Assembly: GCA_009746045.1 (NCBI GenBank)
Contig: RPFO01000264.1
Span: 1,242,214-1,306,213 of the forward strand
DNA from: Mesostigma viride
Lineage: Eukaryota; Streptophyta; Mesostigmatophyceae; Mesostigmatales; Mesostigmataceae
Length of the DNA: 64,000 nt
Direction: 5' to 3'
Part shown: one piece after another, positions 1 to 9,267 of the stretch
Layout of the letters: the number at the start of each line of letters is the position of its first letter
How positions within the stretch are numbered: the first letter of the stretch is position 1
Notes under the pieces: model-generated
Told to the model about the DNA's origin: nothing
Seen by the model: only the letters and a program-made list of their open reading frames with translations
Database searches by the model: none
Made by a program: the position numbers and the translations under genes

Positions 1-270
1 TTTGGGCTCTGGTCGTGAGCCTGATCCTCTTTCGGCGACAGTTTCTGCGATGCAGGCGCAGATCCAGTCCCTGACGGCGGCCTTCGGGGCCTTCATGGCG
101 GCCCAGGCGCACGCTCCAGCCACGCCAGGTGGGGTGTCTGCCGCAGCTGTGCCCCCTTTCCCTTCGGTCGCCTCGACGTCTACGGGTCCGTCTGGGCCGC
201 GCGAGCCCTCGGCGGCTGCGGCTCCCTCTGTTGCTGCGGCTCCTACGCCTTCGGCTACCTCTGCGCCTGC
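1..270 (+). pseudogene. X2 accessory ORF of G1, N-terminal piece
   Basis: This is the N-terminal part of the X2 protein of gypsy element G1, read in the frame that starts at base 2. It contains a predicted short helix (SAMQAQIQSL followed by an Ala/Phe/Met run) and then an Ala/Pro/Ser/Val-rich linker. The same order of residues is seen in X2 of G2 near 47.5-47.2 kb. The true start codon lies upstream of the window. The reading frame is cut at 270 by insertion of E1 and resumes at 7738, where the CCTGC target sequence is repeated. I recognise no known domain. Confidence 0.75.
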
Positions 271-282
271 AGTTGTAATACG
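271..282 (-). repeat. Remnant of E1 3' LTR (12 bp)
   Basis: AGTTGTAATACG is identical to the inner edge of the intact LTR at 7109-7120. It sits directly at the left target duplication and is followed at once by a copy of internal RT sequence. Nearly the whole 3' LTR is therefore missing while the extreme end remains. Confidence 0.75.
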
Positions 283-612
283 GAACTCCGTGTGGATGTC
301 CCTTTTCCATACAGCAGGCACCCTAACATAGAAAGGCGTCTTGCCCTCCCACTTTTCCTGTGCCACATCTGCATCACCCTCCAGAAATGCCCTTTTGAAG
401 TCTATCACCACTGAGCCATAGTCCAAGCCCTTGTTGAGAAGGCCTAGAAAGACACACAGCAGCAGCCTCCAAGGATCATGCAGCATGCCAGGGGTATACA
501 ACTCCTCAGCAGTGCACTCACCAGTACCCTTGAACTCATTCAGCACTGGCCTGACATGTGGTACCTTGACCCCGTCCACCTCCTTCATCTTGATGACAAA
601 CTTGAAGCTTGA
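282..612 (-). pseudogene. Duplicated fragment of E1 reverse-transcriptase gene
   Basis: About 330 bp here match 2546-2875 with only a few differences: two substitutions were noted (near 376 and 476) and one extra A near 606. Both copies have the same orientation. In the parent gene the segment encodes the RT region around the catalytic D765 box. The fragment lies between the E1 3' untranslated region and the 12-bp LTR end. This fits a template switch before integration, or a post-integration rearrangement that used the GGAAC microhomology at 282 and 2546. Confidence 0.85.
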
Positions 613-1471
613 ACAGATGTCTTTAATGGCCATTGCCATTCCCCCAGCCCTTTCTTTTAAGGAACTGGAAAAGAAACAGATCTGCCACAGGGAAAACCAT
701 TTCATGAGAAATGGAGAAAACCTATGGAAGTGGCATTACAGAGTACCACCAGATATTAGAAGCACACAAAATTAAATACATACAGGTTAATTCTATGAGG
801 TCTTCTCCAGGAATTAATCCCATCACCTCGGTAGAGCCTCCAGTACAATGACCTTCTGGCGGTGAGTTACATTAATCCCAGATACTAATCCCATAAAACC
901 CAGTACATATTCAATATAAGTACAATAAATCCATGACAATTAAAATACCACTTGACAAAGTAAGGCGTATTACAATAGTTTGCCTGTCATTCTCTCAACA
1001 GGGGTCTATTGGCGCCCGTCTTACGGCGCCCGTCTACTTGCCAGATGGTAAACTGCCACAGCAAACAAATGACAAAATGAAACACATAGGCAACAATTAA
1101 ATCCTGCCCTGGGGAACTAGGGAAGTCTGAACAGGCAAACACCTGAACAGGCCAGCTTGTAGAAACATAATACCAGGGAATCGAACCCCGCCCTATAAAC
1201 CCCAGAATAAAGGTTCCCAGACCATTGTGAGAGTATGTACAAATATACATTTCTTTTAAAATAGAATACATGGTCTGTAATGGACCTGTCAACCTTGTGT
1301 AGTCAACAGCATGAACCCCAGCCAAAACCTGGCTGTATCCTGATTAAAATCAGAGTGAGTGTACCATGGTCCATGAGCCTTAGTACAGACTAAAATACAG
1401 GTATTATGCCAGTCACAATGCTGACACTACCACACAATCTGCTCTCCAATGCCCTATAACCATGCACCAGC
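613..1471 (-). other. E1 3' non-coding region
   Basis: This stretch lies between the RNase H stop and the duplicated RT fragment. I found no convincing ORF on either strand. It would be the 3' untranslated region of E1. No polypurine tract can be assigned because the normal LTR junction is lost. Confidence 0.5.
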
Positions 1472-2215
1472 TTAGACAGCTTGCTGAGATGGGTCCATCA
1501 GAGACTGAAGAACCTTGTATTGCACTGCTGCCTTCTGCACTAGCTTGGTCAAAGCATCAGCAGGATTGTCAACCCCAGGGATATGCTCAATATTGGCCAA
1601 GGAGGACAACTCCTTAAGAAGGAGATAATCCAAGTCCCTACTTCTGGCCATCTGCCTGTGCACAAACTGCACCATCCCCATGGAGTCTGTTTTTAGAAGA
1701 GTGGTAACCTGAAGTGGCCAAGGAGTGTTAGAAGTCATCTGATGAAGCAACTCCTTCAGATAAAGGCTTGTGTGAATGCCTTCACAAATAGCCCTGCATT
1801 CTGCCACATCACTGCTGACAGCCACCCGTTTGTGCAGGCGACTAAACCAGCTCACCAAACTCCCCAGGCCTTCCTGTCTGAGCACAAAGAGCCCTGCAGC
1901 CCTGCCCCTGACCTTGGAGACCTGCCTGCTGTCCATTGAGCTATCCACATACAGCTCCATGCAAATGGGTTGTGATAAATCCACTGCAGACAACAGAATG
2001 CCAGATGAAGCCCTGACCTGATCAGCCACCTTGGCAGACCCTAGCTCCACCAGCATGTCATCAGGCAACCTGGCTATGACCATAAGGTCTGGCCTGGAAA
2101 TGCCTGCCACCCAAGCAACCATGCCCCTCACCATGGGACACAGTGCCTGTGTGATGGTTGGAGGAAGCTTGCTAATGAGGGTCTCTTGATAGTCATTGCC
2201 CCCCACCAGCAGCAT
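1472..2215 (-). CDS. E1 RNase H domain (copia-like)
   Basis: RNase H removes RNA from the RNA:DNA hybrid during reverse transcription. Acidic residues in the expected order are visible: the first Asp in YVDSSMDSR, Glu in SDVAECRAI, and Asp in LLKTDSMGM. The C-terminal copia-type tail VDNPADALTK follows. The frame is shifted relative to the RT ORF that ends at 2193. The two overlap by about 23 bases near a run of six C on the plus strand (about 2199-2204), so a slip there would restore one polyprotein. The E2 counterpart is at 41870-42748. No start codon context is implied; it is normally part of Pol. Confidence 0.8.
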   Translation of the reverse strand: MLLVGGNDYQETLISKLPPTITQALCPMVRGMVAWVAGISRPDLMVIARLPDDMLVELGSAKVADQVRASSGILLSAVDLSQPICMELYVDSSMDSRQVSKVRGRAAGLFVLRQEGLGSLVSWFSRLHKRVAVSSDVAECRAICEGIHTSLYLKELLHQMTSNTPWPLQVTTLLKTDSMGMVQFVHRQMARSRDLDYLLLKELSSLANIEHIPGVDNPADALTKLVQKAAVQYKVLQSLMDPSQQAV

Positions 2216-4958
2216 ACGCCACTCCCCCCTTCTTCTTCACCAGTGTGGCCTCCATGCCCACAAACAGCAGAGGCTCATTCTCCACCTGCCATTGCTCCCT
2301 ACCCAGAGGAAACTTGGACTTAATGATGGAGATCAGCTCCTTAAGCCACGACGTGGGAGCTATCAGATGTAGGTCATCCCCGTGCAGCGAAGCATACACT
2401 GGCAGGCCTTCCCATTGCCCCAGAAACAGACAGGGGTCTACAGGAGAGACCTTCAAGTTGCAATGCTCCTTCAGGAAACGGTTGAGAGTCTCCCTCCAGA
2501 TTATTGGACTTGACCTCAGGCCCTCCAGGCCCTTGAGGATTTTAAGGAACTCCGTGTGGATGTCCCTTTTCCATACAGCAGGCACCCTAACATAGAAAGG
2601 CGTCTTGCCCTCCCACTTTTCCTGTGCCACATCTGCATCACCCTCCAGAAATGCCCTCTTGAAGTCTATCACCACTGAGCCATAGTCCAAGCCCTTGTTG
2701 AGAAGGCCTAGAAAGACACACAGCAGCAGCCTCCAAGTATCATGCAGCATGCCAGGGGTATACAACTCCTCAGCAGTGCACTCACCAGTACCCTTGAACT
2801 CATTCAGCACTGGCCTGACATGTGGTACCTTGACCCCGTCCACCTCCTTCATCTTGATGACAAACTTGAGCTTGAGTAGACGTCGTGCAGGAGGCAGGTC
2901 ATTGACAGGTTCCACGCATTTCTTGGAGATCCAATCCTCCCCAGATTTAATGAGACCCAGTGTGACCTGGGGACACATAATGGGAGAGGACATGAGCTTC
3001 ACCAGGCCTTGGTAGTTGATAGGGCTGTGTCCAGCAAGTGAGTGAGGACCAATGCCCAAACTGCTTGGATGACTAGCAGCTGGCAGTATGAGGTCATCAA
3101 CCAAGGGCTCCTGCCCCTGGCACACTTGCACACGCTTAACCGTCCTGGTTACTGCACGTGATAGGTGAGTGGTCCTGAAATTAATCAGTGGGACCTGACC
3201 AGCCCCTTCCTTAGTCAGGAGAGAGGACGTGATCACTACCCCATCCTGGCATAGGAAATTCTGCCCCAGAAGAGCAGGTCCTTGATAGCCCTCCAAGACA
3301 CAAAAAGCAGTGTCCTGTCCAAGGATAGGAATGAATACCTCACCCAGTACCTTCACGTGTACCCCGCCACTGAAGTCAGACACAAACTGATAGCTGGGTT
3401 CAGACATGCTGTACCCTGCTGCAGCCCTGGTCCCAATAATGGAGACCTGAGAATTAGTGTCTACCTCTAAGGCAGTGTCCAGCCCCAGATTGCCATGCCA
3501 CCTGAGCTTGGCTACCTTGGGCTGCTTCTTGGCCCTTTGTAGAGCCCCAATCAATCCAGCCAAACTTGTCCCCCTGGGCTTGGTTAGTGCCTTGGGCTTG
3601 ACAGTTGACTCCCCAGCTGTTGACCTTGCAGCCTGTTCAACAAGTACCTCTGCAACCTGGCCAGGGCTGACAGATTCCCCTGCAACAGATGTGGTCGTTG
3701 CGTCAGTGATGTCACCTGGGACCTGAAAATCCTGCAGATCCTGTGAGCCTTGTGCCTGACTGCCCTCATTCATCAGGTTAGGCTTGACATATGACCAACT
3801 CAGCCGGTGTACATGCTTTGGTTCGTCCTCCATGCTGACCAAGCATGCGTGGCTAGCTTCATCAACCTGGGTAACCACCCCAGGACTCCAGCTACCACGT
3901 TTGCCATAAAGGCTAGGTTCCTTCCAAGCTAGGACCTTCTGACCCACTTGTGGCTCCAGCATCTTCCAACCCCGGTCCTTCTCCCTCAGCTTGGCAAAGG
4001 TGACATGTGCAGCATGTTTCCAGCCCTCCAGCACATGTGGTGGGCACAGGCCATGATATAGACCCATTGGGCTGACAGCAACTCCATCATAGTAGAAGTT
4101 AACCCTGCTGTTCAGCTGCTGCTCCACGTTCCTCAGCCATGCACTCCTGACAAGTGCAGGTGCAGACAAGGGTACCCAGTCTTCAGAGATGATCAATTTC
4201 TTGACCTCCTGGATTGCCCTCTCGATAGCACCCTGCTGCCCATGAGCCTCCCTAGGTGTAACCAGCAACTCAGGAAGGGTAGGATCACCCTTGAGATGCT
4301 GAAACTGCATGTCCACCTGGATCCTTGTGGTAGGAAACTTGGCTCTTACATTCTGCAGGGCAGCCAGCAAGTACCTGTTCTTCATAGAAGGTAAATGCTC
4401 TAGCACCTTGTATTTCGTGTACCTGTCCACGCACACCAACAGTTGCATGCCCCTGATGTGTTGGATATCACACTGCAGATCACCAATGCTCTGAGGTAGA
4501 GCTTTGGCATGTGATTTCCTGGGCTTGTTGGAGGACAACTGGCACTTACACCGTGAGGCAGCTTGCTGACACGCCTTAAGAAGGGGTGCCCTGCCCATAC
4601 GGAAGGCAAAGTTGTTTGACAGAGAAGTGGCATGCCCAAACATGTTGTGGATTCGGGCACCCAACTCCTGGTACACAGAGGAAGCAGTCCCTGGCACAGT
4701 CAGGACTGTGCTGTCAGGTTGTCCAGCATCACCATGCTGACTTCCATCCTGTTCTGACTCAGAGCCTGAGTCACCCTGCTCATGCCCAACACCTGGACCG
4801 CCAGCAGGGACCACATGCATACCACCAGAGGCCTTCACACCCCTCTGTGGTTGTACATTGGTTTCTCTCAAAATGAGAGGTCCACCCTCGTGCCCAGCAC
4901 GAGGATGCATAGGGTCAGACATACTTACAGCTGCATCAGCTGTCAAGGACGTCTTCAT
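2193..4958 (-). CDS. E1 Pol: integrase - protease - reverse transcriptase
   Basis: This 921-residue polyprotein segment has an unusual order. Integrase: H104, H109, C130, C137 and C139 form a zinc-finger-like region; the catalytic triad is D164 (CDIQHI), D216 (VDMQF) and E246 (GAIERA), with 29 residues between the last two; an SH3-like C-terminal domain spans about 338-395. Protease: DTNS at 500-503, then an ALLGQNFL motif at 562-569, after the integrase rather than before it. RT: VVIDFKRAF (D765) and HGDD at 859-862 in place of the usual Y-x-D-D. The first about 95 residues are low-complexity. The Met at 4958 is the first in frame; the real protein may be made by frameshifting from gag, whose ORF ends at 5100. 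Confidence 0.85.
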   Translation of the reverse strand: MKTSLTADAAVSMSDPMHPRAGHEGGPLILRETNVQPQRGVKASGGMHVVPAGGPGVGHEQGDSGSESEQDGSQHGDAGQPDSTVLTVPGTASSVYQELGARIHNMFGHATSLSNNFAFRMGRAPLLKACQQAASRCKCQLSSNKPRKSHAKALPQSIGDLQCDIQHIRGMQLLVCVDRYTKYKVLEHLPSMKNRYLLAALQNVRAKFPTTRIQVDMQFQHLKGDPTLPELLVTPREAHGQQGAIERAIQEVKKLIISEDWVPLSAPALVRSAWLRNVEQQLNSRVNFYYDGVAVSPMGLYHGLCPPHVLEGWKHAAHVTFAKLREKDRGWKMLEPQVGQKVLAWKEPSLYGKRGSWSPGVVTQVDEASHACLVSMEDEPKHVHRLSWSYVKPNLMNEGSQAQGSQDLQDFQVPGDITDATTTSVAGESVSPGQVAEVLVEQAARSTAGESTVKPKALTKPRGTSLAGLIGALQRAKKQPKVAKLRWHGNLGLDTALEVDTNSQVSIIGTRAAAGYSMSEPSYQFVSDFSGGVHVKVLGEVFIPILGQDTAFCVLEGYQGPALLGQNFLCQDGVVITSSLLTKEGAGQVPLINFRTTHLSRAVTRTVKRVQVCQGQEPLVDDLILPAASHPSSLGIGPHSLAGHSPINYQGLVKLMSSPIMCPQVTLGLIKSGEDWISKKCVEPVNDLPPARRLLKLKFVIKMKEVDGVKVPHVRPVLNEFKGTGECTAEELYTPGMLHDTWRLLLCVFLGLLNKGLDYGSVVIDFKRAFLEGDADVAQEKWEGKTPFYVRVPAVWKRDIHTEFLKILKGLEGLRSSPIIWRETLNRFLKEHCNLKVSPVDPCLFLGQWEGLPVYASLHGDDLHLIAPTSWLKELISIIKSKFPLGREQWQVENEPLLFVGMEATLVKKKGGVAYAAGGGQ

Positions 4959-5099
4959 AGGAACCTGTACCTCTCCAGGTGACCTGGGGCCACACTGAAC
5001 CTGGAGATCACCCTCTTGTTGCCCAGATATAAAATCTGCATTGGAGCACCTGGCCTCCCCCTTGGGTGAATTAAGGTGTGTAGGGGTTGCCTCAGACAG

Positions 5100-6214
5100 T
5101 CACTGCTCCTTGTTGTCTTCTTGCTGACTGCCCTTTGAAGGCTGGCCTGCCTGGGACTTGTTGTTGTTCTTCTTGTTGTTGTTGTTATTCTTGTTGCTGC
5201 CCTGGCCCTGGGACTTCTTGAAGCTGGGACACTCCTTCTTGATGTGCCCCCACCCCTTGCACAGGTAGCATTGTATCTTGGACTTGCCCTGGCCACTGCC
5301 CCCATTGTCAGACGCGTTGCCCTGCTTGGGCTGACCACCCACCCGCCTGAACACCGACTTGGAGTGTGACCTCCTGTCAGAATCAGGTGAATGATCTCCC
5401 TTGCGCTTGTGATGGTTGCCCCTACGCCCTCCTTGGCTTCGGTCAGCCTCAGACGTCTTGGAGCCACCCTGGGTACGCCCGCCTGCCTGGGTAGCCTTCA
5501 CTGCTGGCACTCCACCCTCAAACAGCTCCTCTGCCTCGAGAGCTTGTTTAATGATGACCTTGTAGGCCTTCAGGGTAGAGTGTGGGGCACACATGACTTT
5601 TAAGGAGCCACGTGTCGCCTTATCCAGCCCAGAAACCTTGAGCCAGTTGGTTAGGGCTATGTTATCAGCGACATTAAAGCCGTGAGCCCTGCCCTCCTCA
5701 ACCATCTTACAATAGTTGAGAAAGTTCTGGATCAGGTCCCCCTTGACCTCCCACCCTTGGTACTTGTCCTGCCAATGGATGCCCACTTCTTCCTCTGATC
5801 CTCCAGCAGCTCCTTCAGCTCAGCCACGTACAGTGCCCAGGCCTTATTGGCCTTTTTGCACTCCCTGGTTAGGTCCTTAATCTGGTCAGTACACTTGCCA
5901 AAAGTGCTACTGCCTATCCAGATTTGATAGTAATTTGTACCACCGTACAAGCTAGGGAACCCTTCCAATCCCTCCACAAACTCTTCAGCCTGCTTAGGCT
6001 TGGAGTCTGAGGTTACAGGCTGCAACTGATTGACAATTAAAAGACCCTGTGTGGTAAGATCAAAGCCATGAATAGCTTGTGCATTATTATTATTGTGAGG
6101 AAGGTTGGTAATCTCTCCGGTAAGCCCCACGTCATCTACGTGAGCGGTTCCACTACCAGCACCCCCATTATTATTCCCACTGGCTGGACCCTTGCTACGG
6201 CGTCCCTCAGCCAT
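5100..6214 (-). CDS. E1 Gag with one CCHC zinc knuckle (frameshifted)
   Basis: Two overlapping frames make one Gag. The first, 6214-5732, starts MAEGRRSKG and contains a hydrophobic capsid-like stretch (GLEGFPSLYGG...CTDQIKDLT). It is followed by 5786-5100, with IQNFLNYCKMVEEG and a zinc knuckle CYLCKGWGHIKKEC (C-x2-C-x4-H-x4-C). An Asn/Lys-rich tail follows. The frames overlap by about 55 bases, so a single indel near 5780 would rejoin them. Gag would form the particle and bind RNA. The Asn-rich tract next to a zinc knuckle recurs in E2. Confidence 0.75.
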
Positions 6215-6559
6215 CCTGCACTACCAGCTATTCAAAGAACACCTTAACGAAGCAGCAGAAAATATGTACAAAATTTTTGTGTCGCCTCTGCCGCCTGCGC
6301 CGGTGTCGCTGCCGCCCCCGCGAATTGCCGCCGAAATTCGACAAAAAAATGTCGACAAGTACTGCAGAAGAAAATTAGGCCGACTAGTAGTCAAGGCCCC
6401 TGAAGTCGCAGTACGTGTATACGAACTCACGATCCTCCATATCCAGCTCCGGACCTGCACCGGTATGAATTAAAACCGGCGTGCTCCCCGCCGCGTAAGT
6501 TGCGACGCGCCGACGCGCGACGAGGCGCAGAGGATGTGTAAAGATCGTCAATAATTCCC

Positions 6560-7088
6560 ACCCCGCGGGAATCCACTCTCGCACAGAGGCGAGAAATGCC
6601 ACCAGGTTAATTAAAACCTGGCGCTCACGACTGCGTACGCCGCGAGTGAGCAGCGATAGCAGCGCGAGATCCTGAAACAAATTTGTTGACACCGCCGGCG
6701 CGCCCCCCGTGCGAGCGATGCCCAGTTTTGCAGGTTTCTCTGGTAACCGGTGAGTGAAGAGAGGACGTTGTCCAACTCCTCAATGGCAGTCGTGACTTCG
6801 GTCACCGACCGCAAACCTCCCCGCACCTGGACCGTAAATGTCGATAAAATGTTGCGATCTGGTCCAACATGCGCGAGCCGGCACCAGTGCTGGCAAATCG
6901 GGGTCCTCGGGGTTATCCCCGAGCAATGCGTGAGCTGCACGCTGCTGACGATGAAGCTCGTCGAGCGAAACTGTAACTTCGTCGAGCAATTGTTGCCACG
7001 ACGGCACAGTTGGTCTTGACGAAGAACCAGCCGGCGGAGCGGCTATTTCCTCATCGTCCGGAATCCGAAATTCTTCCGAATTTGGCAT
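6560..7088 (-). pseudogene. E1 pre-gag ORF (function unknown, frameshifted)
   Basis: An ORF starts at 7088 (MPNSEEFRIPDDEE), about 20 bases inside the 5' LTR. Its N-terminal part is acidic with a heptad-like helix (LLDEVTVSLDELHRQQRA). The first frame ends at 6780, while a second frame (6940-6611) gives another helix-like segment (TTAIEELDNVLSSLTGY), so at least one frameshift is present. I recognise no family. It lies where a leader or extra gag-like protein would be. The stretch 6215-6559 to its left shows no supported ORF. Confidence 0.45.
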
Positions 7089-7108
7089 CTTTTTACGAGT
7101 GTAATACG

Positions 7109-7737
7109 AGTTGTAATACGAGTTGTGAGGGTAAGAATGCCACGAATTCCGCCATGGTTCTTGCAGGAAGTTGCCTTTATTAATAATCAGGAAACACAGA
7201 CGTAAGTCACGTCACTTCCAAGACTGCACGCAGCACAGACGACAGGGTCGCAGTGCCAAGAGAACGTGCACGCAAGAACTAGCGTCCCGGTGTGACCAAG
7301 TCACTCATATAGCTTACTAGGGACGCGTCCAAGTATTCAGCTGCACTGTCACAGCTGAACTGTCAATCAATTGATTACACAGACTCTGGCACGCCTTTGG
7401 CGCGCAGATCTATCAATTGTCCATACGGCAAGTCCTGTGGACCTATCCGTACACTAGTCAGCATCAATTGTCTCATAGGTCCTGGCGCGCTACAGTGCGC
7501 CTACCTATCAATTGACCATCAAGTCCTGTACAAGTCCTGTCAACGTCCTGCGGACTATCAAAGTGACACTTGTACATCCTGTGTCCGTACGCGCCCACAG
7601 TGGCGCGCCGGGTACTGTCGGCACAGCCTAGGAAACGTCATAACTTTTACGTTCCTTAACCAAATGAGGCGTTCAAGGTGCCGTTGGAAAGAGCGTAACA
7701 ATCTCTATCCATCTAACGTAAATCCTTTACGTTAACT
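7109..7737 (-). repeat. E1 5' LTR (629 bp)
   Basis: On the plus strand it begins AGTTGTAATACGAGTTG and ends TTACGTTAACT, next to the CCTGC target duplication. The inner edge matches the 12-bp LTR remnant at 271-282. The termini are AGTT...AACT, the same as E2. No TGG-type primer-binding site is evident on the inner side. Confidence 0.75.
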
Positions 7738-9162
7738 CCTGCCACCGACGTACCTGCACCTCGGCGCGAGTCCGCCGTCCCAGCGGCCGCGCCCGTCGCC
7801 GCCGCGTCCGAGCCGCCCACCACGTCAGCGCCGCCCGCGCGGGGTTTCTTCAGCGACCCGGGCGGTCTTCCCAGGCTTTGGGAGGGCGGTCCTCCGCAGA
7901 GGATCCCGGTGCCTGACTGGAGCTTGGACGGTAACCAGTCGTATGCCGGATTGCCTGTCCCCACGGGCCCTATTTTCAACATGTGGCCTGGTGGTGCTCC
8001 GCCCCCAGAGACCGGCGCGCCAGCTGCGGAGGCGGGTCCGTCGCGACCCCCTGCGGCATCGGGTCCGACGCGGCCCCCGGTTGTACCGGCGTCGTCTGCG
8101 TCTGTGCCGGTTCCTACCCCTTCGTCGGCCCCTGTTCCTTCGGCCCCGCGGTCTTTGGCTGCGGTTGTTCGGTCCAGTGGCTCTGACCCTCGCGCCACCC
8201 GCGCTGCCGATTCCCTTCGGGAGTTGTCAGAGGGCGATCGGGATCGGGCCCCTTCTGTGGTGCATGCGACTCCGGAGTCGCGCGACACGCCTGTCTTTGG
8301 GTACGGTATGTCTGCGCTCGCCTGCCGCCAGTGTGACCTGCCGCGCGTCTCCGCCGAGCTTGCCATTTCGCCCATGTCCTACGGGTTCTCCCAGGTGTGT
8401 CGGGCGCCGCGGGACCGTGGCCTACCAGTTGAGACTGATCGGCCTCCTTTCGATATGGTTATTTTAGCTGATCCGGTGTTCCAGGGTGAGATCCTGGTTC
8501 GGCGCGTCCTGTATCGCTGGGCTAGGCGCCACAATGACTTGGACACCTACGGCGGGTTCCAGTGGGCTTACCCTCCGCCTCTGGGCATTATGGCCTCAGA
8601 TGCCCTTACGGTAGAGTTTCCTGCGGTGCCGGGTGCCACGTACAGCACGGTCCTTCAGCCCATCCTAGAGTGGGATGCCCGTCGTCCAGCGCCCATCCCG
8701 GGCCAGGGTTTGGACTCTCGTGGTCATCCTCCTCCCCGGGCTAGCGACTACCTCGAGACGTTCGGGTCGCGACAGTGTGCCCGTCGGTGGCGCTCCCGTG
8801 AGATTCGGCATATCCGGTTGTGGCCGTCCAACGTGGAGCCCTTGGTAGATCTGTTTTTCCCGACGGGTATGCGCCCTCGGATCCGGTACCATCGCCTGCT
8901 CCTGCGGGCTCTCTGCCTGATCGCGGTAGAGCCTTTCCTACGCCTCTTTGCCTGTGGTTTCCTGGACTGGGCCAGGGGCCAAGTCGTTCTTACGCAGCAT
9001 AGGTATTACTGGGCCTTCCTGGGTCTTTTTCCTGACGGCGTGTGGGCCGATGTTTTCCTCACTGTAGATAGGCACGACAATGCTGAGGATGTGTCCCACT
9101 ACCAGGCGTACCTGGATGTCCTGCTGGCCTCCCGTGGTACTTACCAGACGGATGGCCATTAG
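7738..9162 (+). CDS. X2 accessory ORF of G1, main part
   Basis: After the E1 insertion the X2 frame continues to a stop at 9162. It has an Ala/Pro-rich linker, then a compact region that starts near YGMSALACRQCDLPR and contains PLGIMASDALTVEF, SRQCARRWRSRE, LWPSNVEPLVDLFFPTG and HRYYWAFLGLFPDG. X2 of G2 (47548-45783) is nearly identical in protein, and many of the DNA differences fall at third codon positions, which suggests selection on the protein. There is no transmembrane segment, protease, RT or integrase motif. It sits where some gypsy elements carry an env-like or additional ORF. Its function is unknown. Confidence 0.8.
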   Translation, partial: PATDVPAPRRESAVPAAAPVAAASEPPTTSAPPARGFFSDPGGLPRLWEGGPPQRIPVPDWSLDGNQSYAGLPVPTGPIFNMWPGGAPPPETGAPAAEAGPSRPPAASGPTRPPVVPASSASVPVPTPSSAPVPSAPRSLAAVVRSSGSDPRATRAADSLRELSEGDRDRAPSVVHATPESRDTPVFGYGMSALACRQCDLPRVSAELAISPMSYGFSQVCRAPRDRGLPVETDRPPFDMVILADPVFQGEILVRRVLYRWARRHNDLDTYGGFQWAYPPPLGIMASDALTVEFPAVPGATYSTVLQPILEWDARRPAPIPGQGLDSRGHPPPRASDYLETFGSRQCARRWRSREIRHIRLWPSNVEPLVDLFFPTGMRPRIRYHRLLLRALCLIAVEPFLRLFACGFLDWARGQVVLTQHRYYWAFLGLFPDGVWADVFLTVDRHDNAEDVSHYQAYLDVLLASRGTYQTDGH

Positions 9163-9258
9163 ATAGAGGGCCTTAGGCCCGACCTGAGGGTGTTGTCCCT
9201 CCGGTATATAGAGTCGCCCTCACGTTCTGGCCAATTGACTGGTCGTTCTTGGTCCTTG
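9163..9258 (+). promoter_or_regulatory. X2 3' flank with TATA-like motif
   Basis: Just after the X2 stop the sequence CCGGTATATAGAG occurs around 9200-9212. It is conserved in G2 (about 45737-45749, minus strand). It could be an internal promoter, or chance conservation within a young family. Confidence 0.3.
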
Positions 9259-9267
9259 GTACTGATG

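Larger units (their letters stand above)
271..7737 (-). mobile_element. E1: LTR retrotransposon with order gag-INT-PR-RT-RH, AGTT...AACT ends
   Basis: The element is bounded by a 5-bp target duplication CCTGC (266-270 and 7738-7742) that interrupts X2 of G1. Its ends read AGTT...AACT. Coding is on the minus strand: pre-gag ORF (7088 downward), gag (6214-5100), integrase-protease-RT (4958-2193) and RNase H (2215-1472). The 5' LTR is 7109-7737. The 3' LTR is reduced to 12 bp (271-282) and adjoins a duplicated piece of the element's own RT. E2 (35785-44267) has the same gene order and the same terminal bases. E1 is probably inactive, because of a frameshift between RT and RNase H, frameshifts in gag and the pre-gag ORF, and the missing 3' LTR. 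Confidence 0.85.

Noticed and set aside
7909-9162. X2 as a bacterial or phage protein
   Set aside because: It is collinear with the gypsy element, with LTR and polypurine tract; nothing prokaryotic is nearby.
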